DNA of 9,104 nt from an uncultured Planctomycetales bacterium. Lineage in GTDB: Bacteria; Planctomycetota; Planctomycetia; Isosphaerales; Isosphaeraceae. Where the stretch lies: NCBI GenBank assembly GCA_937997355.1, contig CALKTZ010000435.1, positions 1 through 9,104 of the forward strand. Reading direction: 5' to 3'. Under the pieces are notes generated by a model. That model searched no databases, was not told the origin of the DNA, and saw nothing but the letters and a program-made list of their open reading frames with translations. Of this stretch, positions 1 to 6,179 are shown one piece after another. A program made the position numbers and the translations under genes. Each line of letters opens with the position of its first letter. The stretch's first letter is position 1.

Positions 1-2
1 TC

Positions 3-131
3 GATCGGTCGGGCTGGTTCCCGATCGGCCCGGCCGAAGTCATGGATGCCGTCGAAAGATTCTCCCAGGGGGCGATGGCGCGGCGTCGGGCGATGAGAGA
101 GTTCGCGGCGCGGCTGGTCAAAGGGGAATGA
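3..131 (+). CDS. C-terminal end of an unidentified protein (partial, 5' end outside window)
   Basis: An open frame enters from the left edge and stops at TGA 129-131, giving 42 residues. It begins DRSGWFPIGPAEVMDAVERF and ends in a basic, helical-looking stretch (RRRAMREFAARLVKGE). Codons are strongly G/C at the third position, like guaA downstream, which supports real coding. An amphipathic, Arg-rich C-terminal helix of this kind is common at the end of glycosyltransferases and other Rossmann-type enzymes, but that is only an impression and no catalytic motif is visible. The family cannot be named from this fragment. It runs in the same direction as guaA but is separated from it by 281 bp, so co-transcription is possible but not shown. 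Confidence 0.6.
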   Translation, partial: DRSGWFPIGPAEVMDAVERFSQGAMARRRAMREFAARLVKGE

Positions 132-412
132 GCGAAGTTGCCACTCCGAGTGACCCCCGTTCGGCGCACATACCGAGCGCGTCCGCACGAGTGGGACTAT
201 TGGGAATAGATCACACATTTTGCTCGACCTGAGATGCGATCTCTTCGGATTCGCCCGCATCCGGGAGACAAGCTTTGCCGCCGGAGTTGAAAGAGGCACC
301 CTGTGCATCGGCTCGTGTTCTCTCCAAAGTGATGAGTTGGTAAACTTATCACCTTGATTTCCCGCTTGCCCGATCCTTACGGCGACTTCCCCCTCGACGA
401 TGAAAGAGAAGC
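132..412. other. intergenic region upstream of guaA
   Basis: These 281 bp hold no convincing gene. An ATG at 128-130 overlaps the preceding stop and opens a 34-codon frame to 232, but its codons (cta, ttg, ata, gga) are unlike the neighbours. The region is more AT-rich than the genes around it, as expected for a promoter, but no clear -35/-10 pair could be chosen. Two short imperfect dyads occur near 197-209 and 231-243. The strongest structure is the inverted repeat at 329-352, listed separately. No purine-riboswitch core was recognised. Confidence 0.6.
329..352. promoter_or_regulatory. inverted repeat in the guaA 5' region (possible operator or leader hairpin)
   Basis: Two 10-base arms, GTGATGAGTT (329-338) and AACTTATCAC (343-352), are complementary at 9 of 10 positions around a GGTA centre. 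The one mismatch (334 with 347) would be a G-U pair in RNA. The element ends 60 bp before the guaA ATG. As DNA it could bind a dimeric repressor; as RNA it could form a 10-bp hairpin in the leader. It is not followed by a clear run of T, so a simple terminator is less likely. Function is inferred from symmetry and position only. Confidence 0.4.
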
Positions 413-1987
413 ATGGAGCGCCCCGGCCCGACCGCCTCGACAACGCCCCGGCCCGTTTTGGTCCTCGATTTCGGCTCGCAATACGTTCAGCTCATTGCGC
501 GACGGGTTCGTGAACGTCACGCATTCGCCCGGATCGTCCGCCATGACATCTCGGTCGAACGGATCAAGGAGATCAATCCGCTGGCGCTGATCCTTTCCGG
601 AGGTCCTTCAAGCGTTTACGAGGCGGGGGCACCGAGGTGCGATCCGGCGATCTTCGACCTCGACATCCCCATCCTGGGGATCTGCTACGGATTGCAACTG
701 GCCTGCGACGCCTTCGGCGGAAAAGTCCATGCGGCTTCCGCTCGCGAATTCGGCCGGGCGGAATGTCGCGTGATCGACGACAAGAGTCCCCTCTTCCACG
801 ATGTCCCCGCCGACACCACCGTCTGGATGAGCCACGGCGACCAGATTCACGACCTGGGACCCGACTTCATCCCCCTCGCCCAGACGCCCACCTGCCCGGT
901 CGCGGCCGTCCGGCATCGGAGCCGGAAGTTCTACGGACTCCAGTTTCATCCCGAGGTCTCGCACACGCCGTACGGGGCATTGGTGCTCGGCAACTTCCTG
1001 GATCGGATTTGCGGCAATCCTCGCGATTGGACCATGGAAGCGTTCATCGCCCGATCGATCGAAGAGGTCAAGGCGAAGGTTGGCCCGAACGAACGGGTCG
1101 TCTGCGGCCTCTCCGGCGGGGTCGATTCGGCGGTCTGCGCCGCGCTGCTCGCGAAGGCGTTAGGCTCCCGCGTGGTTTGCGTCTTCGTGGATAACGGCCT
1201 GCTCCGATCCGGCGAACGGGCCGCGGTCTCCGAGACCTTCGGCTCCTGGAACGGAGCCGAGCTTCGGGTGATCGATGCCGAGGCCAGGTTCCTCGACGTG
1301 CTTCGGGGAATCGTCGATCCGCAGGAGAAGCGGCGACGGATCGGGCATGCCTTCATCGATGTCTTCCGGGAAGAAGCCCTGTCGATTCCCGGTGCAAAAT
1401 TCCTGGCCCAGGGGACGCTCTACCCCGACGTGATCGAGAGCGGCGGTGCCCCCGATGGCCCCGCAGCGACCATCAAGATCCACCACAATGTCGGCGGACT
1501 CCCCGAAGAACTCGGGTTCGAGCTGATCGAGCCGCTTCGCGACCTCTTCAAGGACGAGGTTCGACGCCTCGGGATCGAGCTGGGGCTCCCCGACGACCTG
1601 GTCTGGCGGCATCCCTTCCCGGGCCCCGGCCTGGCGGTCCGCTGCCTCGGCGAAGTGACCGCGCAGCGCCTCGACGTTCTCCGGCAGGCCGATGCGATCT
1701 TCCTCGAAGAACTCCGTGCCGCCGGGCTCTATCGGGGGATCGGCCAGGCGTTCGCGGTCCTCCTGCCGGTCCAATCGGTCGGCGTGATGGGGGATGCCCG
1801 TACGTACGAGAATGTCATCGCCCTTCGCTCCGTCGACACCGACGACTTCATGACGGCGGATTGGTCGCGGCTCTCGCACGATCTCCTGGGCCGCACGGCA
1901 ACCCGGATCATCAACTCGGTGAAGGGGGTCAACCGCGTGGTCTATGACGTCACGAGCAAGCCACCGGGAACCATCGAGTGGGAATGA
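413..1987 (+). CDS. guaA: GMP synthase (glutamine-hydrolysing)
   Basis: This cytoplasmic enzyme of de novo purine synthesis aminates XMP to GMP, using ATP and ammonia from glutamine. The 524 residues match the usual full length (about 525 in E. coli). The class I glutamine amidotransferase domain covers about residues 15-205: VLVLDFGSQYVQLIARRVRE at the start, an LSGGPSSVY oxyanion segment (61-69), nucleophile Cys91 in GICYGLQ, and His179/Glu181 in GLQFHPEVSHT. The ATP-pyrophosphatase domain follows, with P-loop SGGVDS at 234-239 and LAQGTLYPDVIES near 331-343. The C-terminal dimerisation domain carries HPFPGPGLAVR (400-410) and ends in the family-typical VYDVTSKPPGTIEWE. All catalytic motifs are intact. 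The start at ATG 413 places 14 residues before the conserved core and has an A/G-rich stretch (403-410) as a weak ribosome site. The next gene follows after 88 bp on the same strand. Confidence 0.98.
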   Translation: MERPGPTASTTPRPVLVLDFGSQYVQLIARRVRERHAFARIVRHDISVERIKEINPLALILSGGPSSVYEAGAPRCDPAIFDLDIPILGICYGLQLACDAFGGKVHAASAREFGRAECRVIDDKSPLFHDVPADTTVWMSHGDQIHDLGPDFIPLAQTPTCPVAAVRHRSRKFYGLQFHPEVSHTPYGALVLGNFLDRICGNPRDWTMEAFIARSIEEVKAKVGPNERVVCGLSGGVDSAVCAALLAKALGSRVVCVFVDNGLLRSGERAAVSETFGSWNGAELRVIDAEARFLDVLRGIVDPQEKRRRIGHAFIDVFREEALSIPGAKFLAQGTLYPDVIESGGAPDGPAATIKIHHNVGGLPEELGFELIEPLRDLFKDEVRRLGIELGLPDDLVWRHPFPGPGLAVRCLGEVTAQRLDVLRQADAIFLEELRAAGLYRGIGQAFAVLLPVQSVGVMGDARTYENVIALRSVDTDDFMTADWSRLSHDLLGRTATRIINSVKGVNRVVYDVTSKPPGTIEWE

Positions 1988-2062
1988 TTGCTGGTTTTTG
2001 AGAGGGGCGACGCAGCTCCTCGGCATCGCCAACCTGTCTTCGAATTCCGAACTCAAATCTTC

Positions 2063-2068
2063 AGGAGG
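2063..2068 (+). promoter_or_regulatory. Shine-Dalgarno site (AGGAGG) of the C45-type hydrolase
   Basis: A full AGGAGG lies seven bases before ATG 2076. It fixes the start there rather than at an in-frame ATG at 1944 inside guaA, because a good signal peptide begins directly at 2076. Confidence 0.85.
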
Positions 2069-2075
2069 TCGGCAC

Positions 2076-3305
2076 ATGCAGCGCACGATTCGGGCCGTTT
2101 CCGCGCGGACAATGCTCTCGTGTTTGGCCCTCTCGATGGCCCTATCCGCCCATGCGGAGGGCCAATCCAGGACGATCGCCCGTTGCGGCGAAGGCTTCCT
2201 CGAAGAAGTCAACGGCTATCGCGTCCTGCACGTCAAGGGAACCCCCTATGCGATGGGTTACCAGCACGGGGCGCTCTTGCGTGACGACATTCGCCAGAGT
2301 GTCCGTTATCTCTTCGACGTGAAGGCAAAGGAGATGAAGGTCGAGATGGCGGGGCTCTCCCTCCTCGACCCCAAGAAGGTGATCGCCGGGATCGCCGAGA
2401 CCCAGCGGAAATACGTCCCCGAACGATTCTTCGAGGAGATGAAGGGGATTGCCGATGGAGCCGGGATGGAAGTCGAAGAGATCATCACAGCCAACTTCAT
2501 CCCCGAGATGTTCCATTGCTCGGGCTTCGCTCTCTGCAACTCGGCCACTAAAGGAGGGAAACTCTATCATGGCCGAATCCTCGACTACGGCTGCGATTGG
2601 CAACTTCAGGATCACGCCATCCTGATAATCGCCGAGCCGACGGGCAGGATTCCGTTCGTCAACGTGAGCTATGCGGGATTTGTCGGCTCGGTCACCGGCA
2701 TGAACGCCGAGCGAATCTCCGTCGGTGAGATGGGGGGCAAGGGGCTCGGACACTGGGAAGGCATCCCCATGGCCCTCCTCGTTCGGATGGTCCTCGAAGA
2801 GGCGGACGACCTCGGACGAGCCATCTCGATCTTCCGGGACAATCCGCGCACCTGCGAATACTACTATGTGATCGCCGACGGCGAGTCGAACAAGGCGGTC
2901 GGCATGGAGGCTTCCTGGAACGTCTTCACGCTCGTCGCGCTCGGCGAAAGCAATATCAAACTTCCGCACGCGATCAAGGACGTCGTCGCACTCTCGGCCG
3001 GGGACCGTTACGAAGAGCTGGTGAAGCGGATCAAGGCGGGACATGGCACGTTCGACGCGGACTCCGCCCGGCATCTCATGGATCGCCCCGTCGCGATGAA
3101 GTCGAACCTGCACAGCGTCCTCTTCGAAACGACCACGACCAAACTCTGGGTCGCCAACGCGAGCAAGGACGGCAAGCCGGCGGCCGATCAGTCGTATCAC
3201 GCCTTCAACTTCCGCGAATTGCTGCAACGGCAACCGGAGAGCTCGGCCCCCGCATTAACCCCGCCCCCCGCTTCGCCGGTCCGCGTGAACCGATCGGCTC
3301 CCTGA
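2076..3305 (+). CDS. secreted C45-type (AAT-like) autoproteolytic acyltransferase/hydrolase
   Basis: The 409-residue protein opens with a Sec signal peptide: basic MQRTIR, a hydrophobic core (LSCLALSMALS), and a likely AHA|EG cut after residue 27. The rest resembles the C45 / acyl-CoA:6-aminopenicillanic acid acyltransferase-like family of N-terminal nucleophile hydrolases, which cleave or transfer acyl groups on amides. Landmarks are GTPYAMGYQHGALLRD (55-70), then EMFHCSGFALCNSATKGGKL (144-163) with Cys148 as the probable nucleophile freed by self-cleavage, and GRILDYG (166-172), where Arg167 and Asp170 fit the usual substrate-pocket/oxyanion segment. A Pro/Ser-rich tail (about 388-409) looks unstructured. 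The substrate cannot be told; members act on penicillin-like amides, bile-salt-like conjugates, ceramide-like or acyl-peptide substrates. It follows guaA by 88 bp with no terminator between, so read-through is likely, but a functional link to GMP synthesis is not evident. A strong hairpin lies 43 bp after the stop. Confidence 0.8.
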   Translation: MQRTIRAVSARTMLSCLALSMALSAHAEGQSRTIARCGEGFLEEVNGYRVLHVKGTPYAMGYQHGALLRDDIRQSVRYLFDVKAKEMKVEMAGLSLLDPKKVIAGIAETQRKYVPERFFEEMKGIADGAGMEVEEIITANFIPEMFHCSGFALCNSATKGGKLYHGRILDYGCDWQLQDHAILIIAEPTGRIPFVNVSYAGFVGSVTGMNAERISVGEMGGKGLGHWEGIPMALLVRMVLEEADDLGRAISIFRDNPRTCEYYYVIADGESNKAVGMEASWNVFTLVALGESNIKLPHAIKDVVALSAGDRYEELVKRIKAGHGTFDADSARHLMDRPVAMKSNLHSVLFETTTTKLWVANASKDGKPAADQSYHAFNFRELLQRQPESSAPALTPPPASPVRVNRSAP

Positions 3306-3348
3306 TCCGCCGCGCAAGAACTCCCTCCGGGATGCTCAATGTAAACGC

Positions 3349-3393
3349 AACGACCGGGCCGCGGAGAATCGGATTCTCCGCGGCCCGGTCGTT
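3349..3393. terminator. bidirectional hairpin terminator between convergent genes
   Basis: A perfect 20-bp stem (arms 3349-3368 and 3374-3393) closes a five-base loop (TCGGA); the symmetry is complete around base 3371. The stem is mostly G/C, with A/T pairs at its base. It sits 43 bp after the + strand hydrolase stop and 102 bp beyond the stop of the - strand PEP-CTERM gene, the expected place for a shared terminator. The + strand copy is followed only by a short GTTT, so the U-tract is weak; the stem itself would have to do most of the work. Confidence 0.75.
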
Positions 3394-3495
3394 TGACGGA
3401 ATGCAGCGAGCAGGAGCGAAGCCTTATCTATTATTAAGCAAGACTCATGAACAGCGGAGGGAGAGGATCTCTCAATCGATTACGCGGAAGGCTTC

Positions 3496-4446
3496 TTATT
3501 TCAGGAGGCGGCGGCGAGCCCCCGGGACGATCGCGAAGAGCCCGGCCGTGGCAACCAGGGCGAATGTCGACGGCTCCGGGACGGGTGAAATACCGGGGAG
3601 ATTACCTGAAAACGCATAAGAGTGGGTCTCGATGGTGCCCGAGAGCGAATTCGCGATCAGGGTGCCGTTCACCTGCCCGGAATTGCCGACCACCGTCGCG
3701 TGGGGCGCCAGGATGCTGCCGGGGAACCCCATGTTCGTCAAAGTCAGGGTCGTCGCCTCGTAGAAGTTGAAGAGAACGTGTGTCTGGTCGACTCCGCTGA
3801 GGCTAATCCCGAAATTCGTCATCGAGACGTTCGTCCCGCTCACGTTGATCACGATCGTCTGATTCGGGTCATTGGCGGTGATCGAAAAGCCATTGGTTGA
3901 TGGCTGGGAGAGGTGATCTCCATTGACGTCGAAGACCTGAAGGGCGGTGCTCCCCTGGGCGGTGAGGATGAACTGGCCGAAGCCGTTTTCCACCGTCTGC
4001 CCATTGATCGCTTCATTCTTCAAGGTATCCGAGAGGGCGTTGAGATAGCTCTGCGCATCGGTGAAGAAGCTGGGAAGCGTGCCGTTGACCGAGGTCCCGC
4101 CGCTGTTGTTATAAACCGCGCCGATGGTCTTCTGGTTCCCATAGAGCACATTGGTCGGGACGGAGCCGCCAACATTGAGCTGGGTGCCCGTCAGGTTGTT
4201 GCCGATGATCGCGGAGTACGACGAATAGCCGCTCCCGCTGTTGACGTGGCTCGCCACGGTGAAATTGTTGAATGTCGCGTTATTCCCGACGGCGACCAAT
4301 CCCCACGAATCGACATTCTGCCGCGTCGAGTCGGTAAAGATAAATTCGTTGAAGAGATTGGCCACCCCGAGATTCCCCGCCTTCGCGGACCCTGCCGTCA
4401 TCGCCAGGCACGCCAAGCCTAAAACCAAAATCCGAGTCAACTTCAT
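3496..4446 (-). CDS. choice-of-anchor A family PEP-CTERM secreted protein (copy 1)
   Basis: The protein has 316 residues from ATG 4446. This start is preferred over a TTG at 4455 because AAGGA lies nine bases before it, and only touches the TTG. Residues 1-23 are a signal peptide (MKLTRILVLGLACLAMTAGS then AKA|GN). The body, from LGVANLFNEFIFTDSTRQNV (26-45) to VNGTLIANSLSG (259-270), matches the choice-of-anchor A domain as I know it (TIGR04215-type), an Asn/Ser/Gly-rich beta structure found on surface proteins with varied anchors. The C-terminus is a PEP-CTERM sorting signal: VPEPST with Pro290-Glu291-Pro292, a hydrophobic helix (about 293-309) and the basic cluster RRRLLK. Family knowledge says an exosortase cuts near PEP after export and the protein goes to the cell surface or matrix; no exosortase gene is in this window. 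It is clearly homologous to the next gene, but a 346-bp gap suggests it has its own promoter. Confidence 0.9.
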   Translation of the reverse strand: MKLTRILVLGLACLAMTAGSAKAGNLGVANLFNEFIFTDSTRQNVDSWGLVAVGNNATFNNFTVASHVNSGSGYSSYSAIIGNNLTGTQLNVGGSVPTNVLYGNQKTIGAVYNNSGGTSVNGTLPSFFTDAQSYLNALSDTLKNEAINGQTVENGFGQFILTAQGSTALQVFDVNGDHLSQPSTNGFSITANDPNQTIVINVSGTNVSMTNFGISLSGVDQTHVLFNFYEATTLTLTNMGFPGSILAPHATVVGNSGQVNGTLIANSLSGTIETHSYAFSGNLPGISPVPEPSTFALVATAGLFAIVPGARRRLLK

Positions 4447-4792
4447 CAAGTTCAATCCTTAACCAGAACAAAAGATTCATGCTATCACGAATGGCGACTC
4501 ACAATCATCGTAGGCCCAAAAATCCAATCGTGAAGGCCTTCGCATGTGACGATAAAAAAATTTCTGCACGTCGTTGAAAAAAACCATCGGGAACGCGACA
4601 GATCAGACAGGTGACTTCCGGCATCCGCCTAACAATTCTGATGATCCGCATAAGATCACTCCGAAGGTCCTGAAGCGGACTCAATACCGCGAACTCTTCT
4701 TGAGTGACTTCCGGGCGATGGCCGTCCTGCCGGAACAAGCTATGGGCGAGAAAGCGTCGCCCACTGGCGCGTCGATTCAGGGACGAAGAATC
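4447..4792. other. intergenic region between the two PEP-CTERM genes
   Basis: No gene is supported here. The 70-120 bp before copy 1 (about 4447-4570) are AT-rich, with A-runs at 4554-4560 and 4577-4583, and probably hold its promoter, though no clean -35/-10 pair stands out on the - strand. A perfect 10-bp palindrome (GAAGGCCTTC) lies at 4532-4541. A short hairpin (GGGCGA 4744-4749 with TCGCCC 4757-4762) follows the stop of copy 2 but lacks a T-run, so it is at best a weak terminator. The 11-mer GTGACTTCCGG occurs twice (4611-4621 and 4704-4714), possibly by chance. Confidence 0.5.
4456..4460 (-). promoter_or_regulatory. Shine-Dalgarno site (AAGGA) of PEP-CTERM copy 1
   Basis: On the - strand AAGGA lies nine bases before ATG 4446. 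It decides between that ATG and the in-frame TTG three codons earlier, which would abut the site. Confidence 0.6.
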
Positions 4793-5734
4793 TCAACTCG
4801 TGCGGCGAAACCGCCCACGCAGGGCGGGGAGTGAGGCCATAAGACATCCGGAAAGCACCATCGCGATGGAGCTGGGCTCGGGGGTGGCCACGGCGGTCGG
4901 CAAGTTTCCCGCGAAAAGGTTGTTCAGCGTCGTCCCCGTTCCGCTGAGGGAGGAGGCGATCAGATTTCCATTGACCTGGCCGTTATTGAAGTTGACCGAT
5001 GCAAATGGGGCCAGCACGGTCCCCTGGACGGCAACGTTAGTAATCTTCAAGGAGGTGGCTTCGTAGAAGTTGTAGAGGATGTGTGAAGCCTCGATTCCCC
5101 CTTTGAGGGTGAAGCCGAAGTTCGCCATCGAGTCGGAGGTCCCGCTGATATTGACGACGACCGTCGAGGTCGAAGGAGCGTCGATCGTGAACTGATTGGC
5201 CTTGGAGAGATCGCTCCCCGACAGGTCGAAGACATTCAATTGGCCATCCGTGCCGGAGAGGGTGATGCCTCCCCACTGGATCTTGGTCGTCCCGGTGGCG
5301 TCGATCGTCGCGAGGTATTTCGATTCGTCCTGCAAGTAGGATTGGGCCGATGAGAAGAACTCGGTTTCCTTGCCCGAACTTCCACTCCCGCCGCCGTTGT
5401 AATAAATGCGGTTGATCGATTTGGATCCGTATTCGGCGTTTCCATAGCCGCTCAAGACCGCCTGGCTGCCGCCCAGATTCCCGCCCACGATCAGCGAGTT
5501 CGTGCCCTGGATGTTCGACTTGGTGATGCCGGTCCCGATCGTGAAGTTATTGAACGTCGCGTTGCCCCCGATCGCGACCTGCCCCTGCGTGCTCACATTG
5601 GAACGCGTCGAATCATTGAAGATGAATTCGTTGTAGTAGCCGGCGACTCCCAGTGAGCCCGCCTGGCTGGAGGGGACCAAAAGGCCAAGGATGAGAAGGC
5701 TCCAGGCCGCGGAGATCCAATGTGTACGTCGCAT
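4793..5734 (-). CDS. choice-of-anchor A family PEP-CTERM secreted protein (copy 2)
   Basis: The 313-residue protein starts at ATG 5734; only a weak GAGAA precedes it. The signal peptide is MRRTHWISAAWSLLILGLLV plus PSSQA|GS (cut after about residue 25). The choice-of-anchor A body begins LGVAGYYNEFIFNDSTRSNV (28-47), carries GGNATFNNFT (56-65) and YNFYEAT (221-227), and ends near NGQVNGNLIASSLSG (251-265). A glycine/serine loop (GGGSGSSGK, 114-122) is absent from copy 1. The C-terminus is a PEP-CTERM signal with Pro285-Glu286-Pro287 followed by SSIAMVLSGCLMASLPALRG and RFRRTS. Copies 1 and 2 are similar at both ends of the domain and clearly less so in the middle, so this is an old rather than recent duplication. 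The likely fate is Sec export, exosortase processing and release or display at the surface; ligand or partner is unknown. It is divergent from the membrane protein at 6180. Confidence 0.9.
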   Translation of the reverse strand: MRRTHWISAAWSLLILGLLVPSSQAGSLGVAGYYNEFIFNDSTRSNVSTQGQVAIGGNATFNNFTIGTGITKSNIQGTNSLIVGGNLGGSQAVLSGYGNAEYGSKSINRIYYNGGGSGSSGKETEFFSSAQSYLQDESKYLATIDATGTTKIQWGGITLSGTDGQLNVFDLSGSDLSKANQFTIDAPSTSTVVVNISGTSDSMANFGFTLKGGIEASHILYNFYEATSLKITNVAVQGTVLAPFASVNFNNGQVNGNLIASSLSGTGTTLNNLFAGNLPTAVATPEPSSIAMVLSGCLMASLPALRGRFRRTS

Positions 5735-6103
5735 CGAAAGTTCTCGGTTTGCAGGTCCTCAAGAACCGCTCCGGACCGACGTTGGCCGGGCACAATTCTC
5801 GGTGGGCCTGCACCATTTCTACGTCGTGGATTTCCTTCGGTTCCCCGCGAGGAGAGATCCGACGTCGCGGGGCAACGGGCGTCGATCCGAATCAACAACA
5901 ACTCGAATTTCGCGCCGCGTTCCCGATCGGTGAGCTAGATTGCATCTCGCGACGAGGTCCGGGCCTCGCCCCGATCCGCCCAAGGGCGGGGGAGTTTGCC
6001 GCCCGACGATGGGTTGATGGCGATGGTCCCGGAATAAGCCGTTGATTCCACAGGGGCCGGCAAATAGGAGGACATTCCGGAGAGGACGCCTCTTGAAACC
6101 GTA

Positions 6104-6121
6104 CTTTTCGCGCGCGAGAAG
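6104..6121. promoter_or_regulatory. 18-bp palindrome beside the -10 box (possible operator)
   Basis: CTTTTCGCG (6104-6112) and CGCGAGAAG (6113-6121) are complementary at 8 of 9 positions, the remaining one being T opposite G. It lies two bases before the TATAAT at 6124-6129 and fills the place of the promoter spacer and part of the -35 region. A dimeric regulator bound here would affect RNA polymerase directly. This is inferred from symmetry and position. Confidence 0.4.
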
Positions 6122-6123
6122 CG

Positions 6124-6129
6124 TATAAT
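6124..6129 (+). promoter_or_regulatory. -10 box (TATAAT) for the DUF4175-like gene
   Basis: A perfect TATAAT in a GC-rich stretch lies 50 bp before the ATG at 6180, giving an expected transcript start near 6136. No good -35 hexamer is found 16-18 bp upstream; the nearest, TTGAAA at 6093-6098, is 25 bp away, too far for a standard sigma-70 promoter. Either an activator helps or the box is used with a non-standard -35. Confidence 0.5.
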
Positions 6130-6165
6130 ACGAGGTGATCCTTCGTGCGCGGTGGGGACGAGTCG

Positions 6166-6172
6166 AGAGGAG
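6166..6172 (+). promoter_or_regulatory. Shine-Dalgarno site (AGAGGAG) of the DUF4175-like gene
   Basis: AGAGGAG ends seven bases before ATG 6180, an ideal spacing. It supports that start, and the reading frame is open from there to the window end. Confidence 0.8.
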
Positions 6173-6179
6173 TTGGCCC

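Larger units (their letters stand above)
5735..6179. other. divergent intergenic region (PEP-CTERM copy 2 / DUF4175-like gene)
   Basis: These 445 bp separate two divergent starts and no coding frame in them is convincing. A GC-rich dyad, CCGCCC-AA-GGGCGG, lies at 5976-5989, and its right arm could instead pair with CCGCCC at 5999-6004, giving two mutually exclusive stems. The part nearest the + strand gene holds TATAAT at 6124-6129 with an 18-bp palindrome just before it, listed separately. No promoter for the - strand gene was identified, and I saw no sigma-54-type TGGCAC/TTGC pair there. Confidence 0.5.

Noticed and set aside
128..232. A 34-codon frame whose ATG overlaps the stop of the upstream gene
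   Set aside because: The ATGA overlap is suggestive of coupling, but the codons are atypical for this genome and the peptide has no recognisable feature.
1160..2212. A 350-codon - strand frame over guaA and the start of the hydrolase gene
   Set aside because: It lies opposite conserved GMP synthase coding sequence and its translation shows no domain features.
2142..3233. A 363-codon - strand frame opposite the C45-type hydrolase
   Set aside because: The + strand has the AGGAGG site, signal peptide and family motifs; the - frame is a shadow.
4611..4714. The 11-mer GTGACTTCCGG repeated at 4611-4621 and 4704-4714
   Set aside because: Two copies without symmetry, no relation to either gene start and no further copies seen; chance is the simpler explanation.
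4505..4738. A 77-codon - strand frame between the PEP-CTERM genes
   Set aside because: It has no good ribosome site, its composition is unlike the neighbours, and it fills what should be the terminator/promoter region.
5722..6045. A 107-codon + strand frame across the divergent intergenic region
   Set aside because: It begins inside the opposite-strand PEP-CTERM start, has no domain features and no clear ribosome site.
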